From Myxococcota bacterium (lineage in GTDB: Bacteria; Myxococcota_A; UBA796; UBA9615; JAKLKC01), in NCBI GenBank assembly GCA_023150875.1, contig JAKLKC010000018.1, positions 1 to 64,000 of the forward strand: a stretch of 64,000 nt of DNA, read 5' to 3'. The notes below the pieces were generated by a model. The model ran no database searches and had not been told where the DNA came from. It worked only from the letters and a program-made list of their open reading frames with translations. The position numbers and the translations under genes are program-made. This document shows positions 1-8,441 of this stretch, in pieces (the stretch's first letter is position 1; every line of letters begins with the position of its first letter).

Positions 1-129
1 CAATCCCTGTCAGGATTGGGCCCCTCCCCCCGTCGGGGGCCCTGAACGGTTACAGTTCCCCTCCTCGCCCCGCCCGGGTTTCAATGGGGGCATGATGGCC
101 CGTGCCCACGGGTCGCGGGGACCTGCCCG
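1..129. other. Left-edge intergenic region with hairpin
   Basis: No gene is visible before the sigma factor. The stretch holds a small inverted repeat at 1-18 (CAATCC / GGATTG). It also holds a perfect 7-bp GC stem, GGGCCCC at 18-24 paired with GGGGCCC at 36-42, which could end transcription of a gene left of the window although no T-run follows. A spaced GAAC...GTTC pair lies at 44-58. I see no convincing -35/-10 pair for the sigma gene. Confidence 0.4.
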
Positions 130-765
130 ATGTGGATGCTCGCGACGACGAACGAGGGTCGGCCGAGGCCGAGGCTGATGGCGCTGGACGCGGACCTGGC
201 TCGCCTGGCGGATGAGGAGCTGATGGGGCGCTACCGGGACGGGGAGGCCGCGGCCTTCGACGTGCTGGTGCGCCGCCACCGCGACGGCGTCCTGAACTTC
301 CTGTGCCGCATGGTGCGGGACCGCTCCGTCGCCGAAGAGATCCAGGCCGAGGTGTTCTTCCGGGTGCACCGCTCCGCGCCCCGCTACGAGCCGTCGGCGA
401 AGTTCACCACCTTCCTCTACACCATCGCCTACCGGCAGTGCTTGAGCGCGGTGCAGCGGAAGGAGCACCGGGTGCGGACCCGGTCCGCGGCGCCGGACGA
501 CTGGGGCCGGGCCCCGGCGGACGCCGACGGAGGCCGCCCCGCCGCCGACCCCGAGCGGCGGCTGATCCTGGAGGAGCGGATGGAGCGGCTGGCGGCGGAG
601 GTGGACGACCTGCCCGAGACCCACCGCGCCGCCTTCCTGCTCTACTACCTCGAAGGCTTGAGCTGTCAGGAGATCGCCGGCGTCCTGTCCCTCTCCGGGG
701 AGGAGGTCAAGGGGCGCCTGGCCTACGCGCGGCGGCTGCTGCGCGAACGGATGGGTGGAGAATGA
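130..765 (+). CDS. ECF-type RNA polymerase sigma factor
   Basis: A 211-residue sigma-70 family factor of the extracytoplasmic-function type, which redirects RNA polymerase to a small regulon. Region 2 is seen as GEAAAFDVLVRRHRDGVLNF and the following RDRSVAEEIQAEVFFRVHR; the linker is followed by region 4, LPETHRAAFLLYYLEGLSCQ then EIAGVLSLSGEEVKGRLAYA, a helix-turn-helix. ATG 130 gives an N-terminal extension; ATG 178 (MALDADLARLADEEL), with GAGG just upstream, is closer to where the family normally begins. The stop overlaps the next start as ATGA at 762-765, so translation is probably coupled to the anti-sigma-like gene. The family is certain; the exact start is not. Confidence 0.93.
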   Translation: MWMLATTNEGRPRPRLMALDADLARLADEELMGRYRDGEAAAFDVLVRRHRDGVLNFLCRMVRDRSVAEEIQAEVFFRVHRSAPRYEPSAKFTTFLYTIAYRQCLSAVQRKEHRVRTRSAAPDDWGRAPADADGGRPAADPERRLILEERMERLAAEVDDLPETHRAAFLLYYLEGLSCQEIAGVLSLSGEEVKGRLAYARRLLRERMGGE

Positions 766-1817
766 CCGCCACGAACAGGCCCGTGGACTGCGCCGGGACC
801 AAGGCCATCGCCCTCCTGCGCCCCGCGGACGTCGGCGTCGCCCAGAGGGCCGCCGCCGAGGAGCACCTGCGGGGGTGCGAGCTGTGCCGGCGCGAGGTGG
901 AGCGGGAGGGGGAGATCCTGGACCTCGTCACCGCCCTGCCCCGCCCGAGGTCCGCCCTCACCTCCGCCGAGGTCCTGGCGATGGACCCCAGCGCCCGCGC
1001 CCCCGGGGACGCCGCTCCCCCGGGACCCCGGGCGATCCCCCCGCCGGCCCCCGCCCGCCGCCGCCCCGCCCGGGTCCTGGCGCGGTGGTGGGCCCCCGTC
1101 TCGGGGCTGGCGCTGGCCGCCGCCGCCACGGCGCTGGCGCTCCTCCTGCCCCGTCCGCCCGCGGATCCCGACGCGTCGTCGCCGCCCCCGCCCGCCGCGG
1201 AGGACGGGGGTGCGGCGCCCGTTCCTGCCGGCGAGGGCCCCACTCCCGGCGCGGCTTCGGCGCCTCTCGCCGCCGGGCGCGCCCCCCGGGCCGCCGTGGC
1301 CCCGCGCCGCGCCGGTCCCGCCGGGGAGGCCGCCCACCGCTGGAAGGGGGACGCCCCCCGCCTCGCCGCCCGGGCCGACCTCGTGGCGTCGGTGGAGCGC
1401 CGGACCCTGGGCCTCACCGAGCTGCTGCCCGCCGCGGACGGGGTGCGCCTCCACGACGACGACGCCCTGGCCTTCCGCTTCCGGATCGAGGGCCAGGGGT
1501 GGCTGCTCCTGGTGGAGGTGGGACCCGACGGCGCCGTGCGCCCGGTCCACCCCGCAGACGGCGTCTCCCTGCCGGTGGCGACGGGGGCCTTCTCCATGGC
1601 CGACGCCTCGGGCGGTCCCCTGGTGTGGAGGGCGGACGGGGGGGCCGGGGCCTACCGCTACGTGGCCCTGGTGGGGGACCGCCCCTTCCGCGTCGCGGAG
1701 CTGCCCGCGGACCGGATCGGCGCCGCCGGGGACGGGACGGAGGTGGCTCCGGGGATCGCCGCCACCGACGCCCTCGCCACCGTGCGCGAGGAAGGGGGAG
1801 GGGGGCGGAGTGACTGA
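762..1817 (+). CDS. Anti-sigma-like zinc-finger membrane protein
   Basis: 351 residues. The N-terminus has the anti-sigma zinc-finger signature H35-x3-C39-x2-C42 (EEHLRGCELC), typical of proteins that bind and silence the sigma factor encoded directly upstream. One membrane segment follows (WWAPVSGLALAAAATALALL, about residues 108-130), then a Pro/Ala-rich linker. The outer domain has a FRFRIEGQGWLLLVEVGPDG stretch resembling DUF4384, a domain often found with caspase-like proteins (inference from memory of the motif). It overlaps the sigma gene by 4 nt and the next gene by 8 nt. The likely role is a transmembrane anti-sigma factor whose outer domain senses or contacts the lipoprotein encoded next. 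No direct evidence for the signal is visible. Confidence 0.8.
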   Translation: MTATNRPVDCAGTKAIALLRPADVGVAQRAAAEEHLRGCELCRREVEREGEILDLVTALPRPRSALTSAEVLAMDPSARAPGDAAPPGPRAIPPPAPARRRPARVLARWWAPVSGLALAAAATALALLLPRPPADPDASSPPPPAAEDGGAAPVPAGEGPTPGAASAPLAAGRAPRAAVAPRRAGPAGEAAHRWKGDAPRLAARADLVASVERRTLGLTELLPAADGVRLHDDDALAFRFRIEGQGWLLLVEVGPDGAVRPVHPADGVSLPVATGAFSMADASGGPLVWRADGGAGAYRYVALVGDRPFRVAELPADRIGAAGDGTEVAPGIAATDALATVREEGGGGRSD

Positions 1818-3570
1818 GGGGGCCCGCCCCGCGCGCCCCGCCCGCACCCGCCCGGGGGCGTGGGGAGCGCCGCGTCTCCTCCTGCTGATCGCCGCCCTCG
1901 CCGCCCTCGCCGGCTGCGCCGCCCCCCAGCGGGCGGGGATCCGCGACAAGGGGCTGGAGTCCGCCCGCAGCACCCGGGCCGAGGTCGAGGCCAGCCTCGG
2001 GCCCCGCCGCCTCGCCCTCCTGATCGGCGTCGACCGGTACGAGGACCCCGTCTTCCCACCCCTGCGCTTCGCCTCCCGGGACGCCGCCGACCTCGCGGCG
2101 GTCCTGCGCTCGGAGAAGTACGGGGGATTCGAGCGGGTGGTGACCCTCACCCGCCCCGAGGAGGTCACCCGCGCGAGGATCATCAAGGAAGTCGCCAACT
2201 TGCGCGCCGACGCCCGCCGCGAGGACAGCGTCGTCGTGTACTTCTCGGGCCACGGCACCATGGCCTTCGCCGCCGCCGAGCGTCCCCGCCTGTACCTGGT
2301 GGCGGGCGACAGCCAGGTCTCGGACCTGCCCGGCACCGCCCTGGACCTGGCGGACCTCCAGGAGATCGTCACCGAGCTCCGGGCGGAGCGGAAGGCCCTG
2401 GTGGTGGACGCCTGCTTCGACGGGCTGGGCAAGTCCAGCGTGCCCAAGGAGGTGCGGGAGCGCTCCCTCCGCCTGGGTTCCGCCTCGAACCTCTCCAGCC
2501 GGATCTCCCTGGGTCAGTCCGAGGCCCACCTCTTCGCCACCACCTGGGGCCGCCCCGCCCGGGAGGACGACGCCCTCCAGCACGGGGTCTACACCTACTT
2601 CCTGGTCCAGGCCCTCAACTGGGAGCAGAAGGCGGCGGACACCAACGGCGACGGGCTGGTCAGCGTCTACGAGGCCCACGACTTCGCCCGGGGGAAGACG
2701 GTGTCCTACACCCAGGCGGCCCAGGTGCCCGAGGCGTACTTCCGGGTCGTGGGCGAGCGGGACCTCTACCTCGTCGGCGACGTCACCCGGCGGGCGGCCA
2801 CCGAGATGGGCCTGATCTACTTCTACGGCGACGGCACCTCGGAGTACGCTGACGCGAGCCTGTCGGTGGACGGCCGGTTCAAGGGCGCCTTCCCGGGCAC
2901 CTACGCCATCCCCCCGGGGGAGCACCGGATCGCCATCCGGAGCGGCACGGGGAGGATGCTCTTCGACCGGGTGGTGGGGATCCAGGCGGGCTCCAGCGTG
3001 GTCGCCGACCGGCTCACGGGAGAGCCGCCCCCCCGCCGGGTGGCCGTCTCGGTGGCGGGGGGGGCCCGCTTCGCCCTGGACGAGGGGATGCTGGGCCTCA
3101 CCGGTCGGTCGGTGCCGGGCCTGGAGGGGCGCGTGACCTTCCGGCCCGGGAACGGCCGGTGGAGCGGCCTGACGCTGGCGGCGGTGGGGGGATGGGGACG
3201 GACGGGCTCCCTGGCCGCCGACGGCGATCCCGCCGGGGACCGCCGCCGGGACCTGGGCTCCGTGGGGATCGCCCTGGGCTGGCGCTGGGACCGGCCCCGC
3301 TTCGGCTTCGGGATCGCGTGGAGCGCCCGCGCCCACTTTGCATCGGCCCTGCCCGGCGGGGAGGCGTCGTGCGGCGGAGCCGCCGGGTGCGACGGGTTCG
3401 CGTGGCCCTCCCAGGGCCTCCTGCTGGACCAGTCCCTCCCCCTCGTCCCGGGGCGCCTCGGCCTGGTCCTCTCCGAGGACCTCCAGCTCGCCCTGGTGGA
3501 CGTCGGGGGGGGCGCGCGCTGGCTCAGCGCGTCGGCGGCGGTGAGGCTCGGCGTCGAGGTCGCCTTCTGA
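1810..3570 (+). CDS. Caspase-like (peptidase C14) lipoprotein
   Basis: 586 residues from GTG 1810, which overlaps the previous gene. A hydrophobic signal ending LAALAGC places a lipobox Cys at residue 36, so the protein is probably anchored to a membrane outside the cytoplasm. The caspase fold follows: LALLIGVDRYEDP, the catalytic His in VVVYFSGHG (H148) and the catalytic Cys in LVVDACFDG (C202). A DTNGDGLVSVYE loop later resembles an EF-hand. The C-terminal third is beta-rich with a terminal Phe (GVEVAF), as in outer-membrane or surface domains. Both dyad residues are intact, so proteolysis is plausible. The sigma/anti-sigma partners suggest a regulated envelope stress or self-targeting function, which is inference. 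Confidence 0.87.
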   Translation: MTEGARPARPARTRPGAWGAPRLLLLIAALAALAGCAAPQRAGIRDKGLESARSTRAEVEASLGPRRLALLIGVDRYEDPVFPPLRFASRDAADLAAVLRSEKYGGFERVVTLTRPEEVTRARIIKEVANLRADARREDSVVVYFSGHGTMAFAAAERPRLYLVAGDSQVSDLPGTALDLADLQEIVTELRAERKALVVDACFDGLGKSSVPKEVRERSLRLGSASNLSSRISLGQSEAHLFATTWGRPAREDDALQHGVYTYFLVQALNWEQKAADTNGDGLVSVYEAHDFARGKTVSYTQAAQVPEAYFRVVGERDLYLVGDVTRRAATEMGLIYFYGDGTSEYADASLSVDGRFKGAFPGTYAIPPGEHRIAIRSGTGRMLFDRVVGIQAGSSVVADRLTGEPPPRRVAVSVAGGARFALDEGMLGLTGRSVPGLEGRVTFRPGNGRWSGLTLAAVGGWGRTGSLAADGDPAGDRRRDLGSVGIALGWRWDRPRFGFGIAWSARAHFASALPGGEASCGGAAGCDGFAWPSQGLLLDQSLPLVPGRLGLVLSEDLQLALVDVGGGARWLSASAAVRLGVEVAF

Positions 3571-3639
3571 CCCGGCGGATCGGCGCCGCGCGTCCCCCCT
3601 TCCGTAACAATCGACTCTCGCTCTTCGCCGCCGAGCGGC

Positions 3640-3645
3640 TAGACT
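3640..3645 (+). promoter_or_regulatory. -10 element TAGACT upstream of the PilZ gene
   Basis: TAGACT followed by GCGC lies 51 nt before ATG 3696. No good -35 hexamer is seen. The same TANACTGCG word recurs near other gene starts in the window (25156, 46263 minus, 59555 minus), which supports it as a promoter element. Confidence 0.4.
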
Positions 3646-3695
3646 GCGCAACGTGTCCGGCAGGCGGTGCGTCCTCCCGGCCGATTGAGGTCACG

Positions 3696-4592
3696 ATGAG
3701 CGGATCCTCCCCGGGTTCGGGCCCACCGCCCGAACCGCCGGAAGTCCTCGTCTTTTCCGATGATCCGGCACTGGTTGAGCCCCTGGGATCCACCCTGGCG
3801 CGCATGGCGGTGGGGTCTCGCGCCTGCGCGACGGCGGACGAGGCCCTTTCCCTGCTGGCGAGGTCCCGCCCGTCGGTGGCGATGGTCGACCTGTCCGTGC
3901 CCGGGCCGGACCGCTGGCGGGTGCTCGCCGCCCTCAGGGGAGCCACCGGGGTTCCCCGGACCTCGGTGGTCCTGATCTCCCGGGATCTCCAGGACGCGAG
4001 GGCCGCCCGCCAGATCCTGCCCGATCCCTCGGTGCCCCTCCACGGCCCCGAGCAGGCCCTCCCCGCCCTGCTGAAGGCCTGGCACGAGCGGGACCGGCGC
4101 CCGGTTGCCTCTGCGCCCGTGCCCGTGCCCTCCCCGCTTCGCGGGACCCAGAACCCGTCGCGCCCCCCGGCGCTCCATGCCACGCCTCCCCCACGACCCA
4201 AGCCCCCCGGGCGGGAGCAGCGGCGGTTCCCCCGCCTCCCCGCGGACGCCCCGGCGACCCTGATGCAGGGGGCTGAGGCCTGGAAGGCGCGGGTGGCGGA
4301 TGTGAGCGAGGGGGGGCTCGGCCTGGTGCTCGACGCCCGGAGCGCGCCCCGGGGGCGGGTCGGGCTCGTGGTCCACGGCGGCGACGGCGAGGCGCCGCCC
4401 ATCGCGCGACTGGTCGCCGAGGTGAGGTGGGCCCGGGAGACCTCGGGGGCGCGGGATCGCGTCCGGATCGGGCTCGGGGATCCCCTGGTGGCCGGTGCCG
4501 CCATCGAGGGGGGGATGCGCGGCCTCGTCCGTACCATCGAACGGATGGCGGCGCCCCCGTCGCGCCCGGACGACCCCGGCGAGCCCCTGTGA
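3696..4592 (+). CDS. Degenerate receiver-like domain plus PilZ domain protein
   Basis: 298 residues, ATG 3696 with GAGG 5 nt upstream. The N-terminal half (about residues 10-125) resembles a response-regulator receiver: acidic pair in VLVFSDDPALVEP and a phospho-acceptor-like Asp in VAMVDLSVPGPDRW. The conserved Lys near its end is missing (sequence there is PSVPLHGPEQ), so phosphorylation signalling is doubtful. A Pro-rich linker leads to a PilZ domain with both c-di-GMP binding motifs: RRFPR (RxxxR) and DVSEGG (D/NxSxxG). The protein is therefore expected to bind cyclic di-GMP and act in motility, adhesion or exopolysaccharide control. It is monocistronic and converges on the CBS gene. Confidence 0.85.
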   Translation: MSGSSPGSGPPPEPPEVLVFSDDPALVEPLGSTLARMAVGSRACATADEALSLLARSRPSVAMVDLSVPGPDRWRVLAALRGATGVPRTSVVLISRDLQDARAARQILPDPSVPLHGPEQALPALLKAWHERDRRPVASAPVPVPSPLRGTQNPSRPPALHATPPPRPKPPGREQRRFPRLPADAPATLMQGAEAWKARVADVSEGGLGLVLDARSAPRGRVGLVVHGGDGEAPPIARLVAEVRWARETSGARDRVRIGLGDPLVAGAAIEGGMRGLVRTIERMAAPPSRPDDPGEPL

Positions 4593-4618
4593 TCCACCCC
4601 CCCGGAGGGAGGGTCCCG

Positions 4619-5104
4619 TCACCCCCGGGGGCGAGGCCAGTGGTCGGAGATCCCCCGGACCAGGTCCATCGTCGACACGATGCCCACCACCCGCTCTCCC
4701 CGGGTGACGAGGAGGCGGTGGACGCCGGTCTCGGTCATCTGGCGGGCGATCTCGGTGATGGGGGCGTCGGCGTCCACGGTCAGGACCGTGCGACTCATGA
4801 TGTCCTCGACCCGGGCGTCGGGGATCTCGCCGATCCAAGAGGCGTCGGGGGGAAGGATCTCGCCCCCCTCCGCGTAGCGCCGGTACCACTCCCCGGGTTC
4901 CCGCCCCGCTCCCTCCGCCTCGGCCCGCATGCGGCGCAGCAGGTCCGTGGCGCTGACCAGTCCCACCGGCCGGCCGTGGGCGTCGACCACGGGAGCCCCG
5001 TGGATGCGGTTCTCGGCCAGCAGGCCGGCCAGCTCCTCCAGGGTCATGTCGGGGCGGGCGGCGACGACGGCGTTGCTCATCAGGTGGGCGGCGGTGGGCG
5101 TCAT
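4619..5104 (-). CDS. Tandem CBS-domain protein
   Basis: 161 residues from ATG 5104, with AGGAG about 7 nt upstream. The whole protein is a CBS pair: HLMSNAVVAARPDMTLEELA then NRIHGAPVVDAHGRPVGLVS form the first domain, and VEDIMSRTVLTVDADAPITE then TGVHRLLVTRGERVVGIVST the second. CBS pairs bind adenine nucleotides or S-adenosyl-methionine and usually regulate an enzyme or transporter. Here the pair stands alone, so the partner is unknown. The frame is open further upstream to 5227, but that part is GC-rich filler without family resemblance, so the ATG with a ribosome site was chosen. Confidence 0.9.
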   Translation of the reverse strand: MTPTAAHLMSNAVVAARPDMTLEELAGLLAENRIHGAPVVDAHGRPVGLVSATDLLRRMRAEAEGAGREPGEWYRRYAEGGEILPPDASWIGEIPDARVEDIMSRTVLTVDADAPITEIARQMTETGVHRLLVTRGERVVGIVSTMDLVRGISDHWPRPRG

Positions 5105-5259
5105 GGGGAAGCTCCTGCGGGGGCCGGGGTGGGGGGCGGGTCCCGTCCCGGGCTCGCCCCGCGTTCCGTCCCCGACAGCAAAGCTAATGCTCCCCATCCC
5201 GACGCGCCCCCCGCGGCGCGCCCCCACCGATCCCCGGGGGTCTCCGCAGGTCCCACGCC

Positions 5260-5703
5260 ATGGCCCAGGTGAGGCCCACGCGCTCCCCCGGGGAGCGGGA
5301 GGACGCCTTCCGCGTCCGCCACGCCGTCTTCTGCGAGGAGCAGCGCGTCCCGGTCGACCTGGAGAGGGACGAGCTGGACGACACCGCGACCCACTTCGTC
5401 GCCCTGGACGACCGGGGGGTGGTCGTCGGCACCGCCCGCCTCCACCCCTACCGGCCCGCGGGGACGGGGAAGGTGGGCCGGGTGGCGGTGCTGGCCGCCG
5501 CCCGGGGCCGCGGCCTCGGGCGGGCGCTGATGGGGGCCGTCGAGGAGGAGGCGGCGCGCGGCGGCTTCGTGGAGCTGGTGCTGGACGCCCAGGTGCAGGT
5601 GAGGGAGTTCTACCGGGACCTGGGCTACGTCGCGCGGGGGGAGGAGTTCCAGGACGCCGGGATCCCCCACGTCCGCATGGGGAAGCGGCTGGATCGGGGC
5701 TGA
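5260..5703 (+). CDS. GNAT family N-acetyltransferase
   Basis: 147 residues. Complete GNAT fold: an ElaA-like beginning FRVRHAVFCEEQRVPVDLER, the beta4 strand ending VGRVAVL and the acetyl-CoA pyrophosphate loop ARGRGLGRALM (R/Q-x-x-G-x-G/A), then the C-terminal VREFYRDLGYVARGEEF. It transfers an acetyl group from acetyl-CoA to an amine; the substrate cannot be told from sequence. Divergent from the CBS gene and convergent with the aminopeptidase. A short GCCGG-aac-CCGGC hairpin at 5710-5722 follows the stop. Confidence 0.92.
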   Translation: MAQVRPTRSPGEREDAFRVRHAVFCEEQRVPVDLERDELDDTATHFVALDDRGVVVGTARLHPYRPAGTGKVGRVAVLAAARGRGLGRALMGAVEEEAARGGFVELVLDAQVQVREFYRDLGYVARGEEFQDAGIPHVRMGKRLDRG

Positions 5704-5709
5704 GGCGGT

Positions 5710-5722
5710 GCCGGAACCCGGC
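5710..5722. terminator. Short GC hairpin between convergent genes
   Basis: GCCGG at 5710-5714 pairs with CCGGC at 5718-5722 around a 3-nt loop, midway between two convergent stops. There is no T tract, so function as a terminator is only suggested by position. Confidence 0.3.
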
Positions 5723-5728
5723 GGCGGC

Positions 5729-8287
5729 TCACCCCTTCGATTCCACTTTATCCAGTCTTTCCCGGAGCTTGCGGTTCTCCTCCCGCAGGCCGTCCAGGTC
5801 GCGGCGCAGGGACTCCAGCGCCTCGGGCTGGCGCTGCCCGTCCCGGATCGCGGCGATGGCCTCCTCCGCCATCTGCTTCAGCCGGCCGTCCCTCTCCCCC
5901 CGCTTGCGCTCCAGGGCGGGGATCGCGGCGGGATCGCCGGCCTCCTTCAGCGCGGCGATGGCGGCGCGGCGGACGTGCCAGAAGGGATCGGCGAGGAGGG
6001 CCTCCAGCCGCTCCCGGGCCGCCTCGCGGTCGGCGCGGTCCCGCAGGAAGGGCCCGAGGCGCCCCAGCGCCGTCGCCGCCCCCACCCGGGCGAGGGTGTC
6101 GCGGCCCCGCCGGCTCCACTCCAGGGCGGGGGCGAGGCCCCGGGGGTCCCGGAGGTGGGCGAGGCCGGCCAGGACGCCGCGCCGGATCACCTCGGCATGG
6201 CTGTCCCGGGACAGCGCGTCCTCCAGGGTGTCGAAGGCCCGCTCACCCCCGATCCTCCCCACCGTCTCGGCGAGCTCCGCCTCGACGAAGTACGAGGCGT
6301 CGCCGATCCGCAGGGCGTCGCAGGCGGCGGCCTGGACCTTCTCGTCCCCCCGCCACCCCGCGAGGGCCTTCGCAGCGGCGCGCCGCACCCGGGGGCTCTC
6401 GTCCCCGGTCAGGGCCGCCAGCAGGGCGTCCCGGGCCCGATCCCCCCGGACCGCCCCCAGGGCGGCGGCGATCCGCGCCCTCACCCCCCAGAACGCCTCC
6501 CGGCCCAGCGCCTCCACCAGGGCCGCCACCGAGCGGCCGTCCCCCTCCTTGCCGAGGGCGGCCACGGCGGCGATCCGCCCCAGGGGATCGGGATCCCGGG
6601 CCAGTACCGTCCGCCAGGCGTCGGCGGACTGCTCCACCTTCGCCTCGGCCACCGCCCAGCCCCCCGAGCCCACGACGAAGGCGCTCGGCGCCGCGGGTGC
6701 CGGGACCCACACGTCCTGCCGGGCCTCGGTGAGCCGGATCGCCAGGTCCCGGTGGCCCTCCCCCTCGAAGATCCGCACCGCGAGGGTGAGGTGGCGGGCG
6801 TCCTCGGGCTTCTCGATCCCCTCCTGTTCCACGCGGATCCGCAGCATCCCCGCCTTCTCGTCGTGCTCGCTGGAGGCCTTCAGGCGGGCGTGCCCCTCCC
6901 GGTAGATCCACTGGGCGAAGAAGCGCTCCAGCCCCAGGCCCGACGCCTCCTCCATGGCCCGCCGGAAGTCCTCGGTCTCCACCACCCCGCCCCGGTGGCG
7001 CTCCAGGTAGAGGCGCACGCCCCGCCAGAAGCGCTCGTCCCCCATCTCCTGCCGGAGCATGTGCAGGACGCACGCCCCCTTCTCGTAGAGGTGGCGGTCG
7101 AAGACCTCGATGGGCTCGCGGTACCGCCGCTGCACCAGGGGGCGGGAGTAGCGCCCGCCGTCCTCCTCCAGGTAGGCCTCGAAGGTGCCCAGGAGGTAGA
7201 GGCGGAGCTCGTCCTCGCCGAAGGCCCGGCCCTGGTACAGGCACTCCAGGTAGGTCGCCCAGCTCTCGTTCAGCCAGGCGTGGGCCCAGCTCCGGCAGGT
7301 CACCAGGTCGCCGAACCACTGGTGGGCCAGCTCGTGGCTCACCAGCGGCTCGCTGCGGAAGTCCAGGTGGGCGCGGTCGTCGTGGAAGGTGGTGGCGGTC
7401 AGGGTGGTGAGGGTGGTGTTCTCCATCCCGCCGAAGATGAAGTCCTCCAGGATCGCCTGGTCGTACTTGGAATAGGGGTAGGGGACGCCGGTCAGCTCCT
7501 CGAAGAACTCCACCATCTCCCGGGTGCGCCCGAAGGTGTTGCGGGCCCGGGCGTGCTCCCCGGGGGGGTAGAGCCAGCGGAGCCGCACGTCCCCGTGGCG
7601 CTCCTCCGCCTGGTCGAACACGCCCACCACCAGGGCCACCAGGTAGGCGGGCAGGGGCTGGTCGAACCGGTAGTGGAAGCGGTGCCAGCCCGGGTCGCAG
7701 GGGACGACCTCCAGCAGCTCGCCGTTGGACACGGCCATGAGCCCCTCGGGCACCTCGGCGACGACCTCGACGGTGTGCTTCATCGAGGGATCGTCGAAGC
7801 AGGGGAACCAATAGCGGCTGTCCTCGTCCTGGCCCTGGGTCCACGCCTGCCAGGCGCGGTCGGGCTCCTCGTCGGTGGGGGCGACGAAATAGAGTCCCGC
7901 CTCGGGGGCGCCGGAGTAGTCGACCTCCACCAGGACCTCCCCCCCTTCCGCCAGCGGGCCGGGGAGGGAGATCCTCAGGTCGTGCCCGCGGTGGACGAAG
8001 GGGGCGGGCTCCCCGCCTGCCCGCACCGCCGAGACGTCCAGGTCGGCGGCGTGGAGGGTGAGGGCCGTCAGAGGGGCACCCTGGGCCGCCACGCGGTGGG
8101 CGACGGTGCCCCGGACGGAGCGGGACTGGAGGTCCAGGCGGACGTCGATGCGGCTGTGGCGCACCCGGAAGGGGTGGTCGCAGACGTAGTGGTCCACCGC
8201 CCCGGGCAGGGCGAAGGGGCGGCGGGACGCCCGCCGATACTCCACCGCCGACCCTCGCTCCTGCACTCGGGATCCCCGCGACGCCAT
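5729..8287 (-). CDS. M1 aminopeptidase fused to HEAT repeats and a coiled coil
   Basis: 852 residues from ATG 8287. The first 450 or so residues are an M1 (aminopeptidase N-type) zinc peptidase: GGMENTTLTTLT is the GAMEN substrate motif, SHELAHQWFGDL holds zinc ligands H318-E319-x2-H322, and the downstream NESWATYLE supplies the third ligand Glu. It removes N-terminal residues from peptides. About residues 560-810 are alpha-helical HEAT/armadillo-type repeats (AAVAALGKEGDGRSVAALVE, AAAKALAGWRGDEKV, RAAIAALKEAGDPAAIPALE). The last 30 residues form a short coiled coil (LRRDLDGLREENRKLRERLD). No signal peptide is seen, so it is probably cytoplasmic. The HEAT extension is longer than in classical aminopeptidase N. 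Confidence 0.93.
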   Translation of the reverse strand: MASRGSRVQERGSAVEYRRASRRPFALPGAVDHYVCDHPFRVRHSRIDVRLDLQSRSVRGTVAHRVAAQGAPLTALTLHAADLDVSAVRAGGEPAPFVHRGHDLRISLPGPLAEGGEVLVEVDYSGAPEAGLYFVAPTDEEPDRAWQAWTQGQDEDSRYWFPCFDDPSMKHTVEVVAEVPEGLMAVSNGELLEVVPCDPGWHRFHYRFDQPLPAYLVALVVGVFDQAEERHGDVRLRWLYPPGEHARARNTFGRTREMVEFFEELTGVPYPYSKYDQAILEDFIFGGMENTTLTTLTATTFHDDRAHLDFRSEPLVSHELAHQWFGDLVTCRSWAHAWLNESWATYLECLYQGRAFGEDELRLYLLGTFEAYLEEDGGRYSRPLVQRRYREPIEVFDRHLYEKGACVLHMLRQEMGDERFWRGVRLYLERHRGGVVETEDFRRAMEEASGLGLERFFAQWIYREGHARLKASSEHDEKAGMLRIRVEQEGIEKPEDARHLTLAVRIFEGEGHRDLAIRLTEARQDVWVPAPAAPSAFVVGSGGWAVAEAKVEQSADAWRTVLARDPDPLGRIAAVAALGKEGDGRSVAALVEALGREAFWGVRARIAAALGAVRGDRARDALLAALTGDESPRVRRAAAKALAGWRGDEKVQAAACDALRIGDASYFVEAELAETVGRIGGERAFDTLEDALSRDSHAEVIRRGVLAGLAHLRDPRGLAPALEWSRRGRDTLARVGAATALGRLGPFLRDRADREAARERLEALLADPFWHVRRAAIAALKEAGDPAAIPALERKRGERDGRLKQMAEEAIAAIRDGQRQPEALESLRRDLDGLREENRKLRERLDKVESKG

Positions 8288-8369
8288 CGTGCCTCCCCCG
8301 GGCGGAGGCCGCCCGCCGGATGTCCGTCCTCGCCTCCCCCGGGCCCACGCCGGGCGGCGGAAGCGGGAC

Positions 8370-8375
8370 ATTATA
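8370..8375 (-). promoter_or_regulatory. -10 TATAAT for the aminopeptidase gene
   Basis: On the minus strand this reads TATAAT, a perfect -10 hexamer, 82 nt before ATG 8287. No good -35 is visible at the right distance. Confidence 0.45.
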
Positions 8376-8441
8376 GCTAGAATGCCCCCCGCCGCCGGGT
8401 GCGGAGCCGTCCCTGTCGCTCCGGAGCCGGCCGAGGGCACC

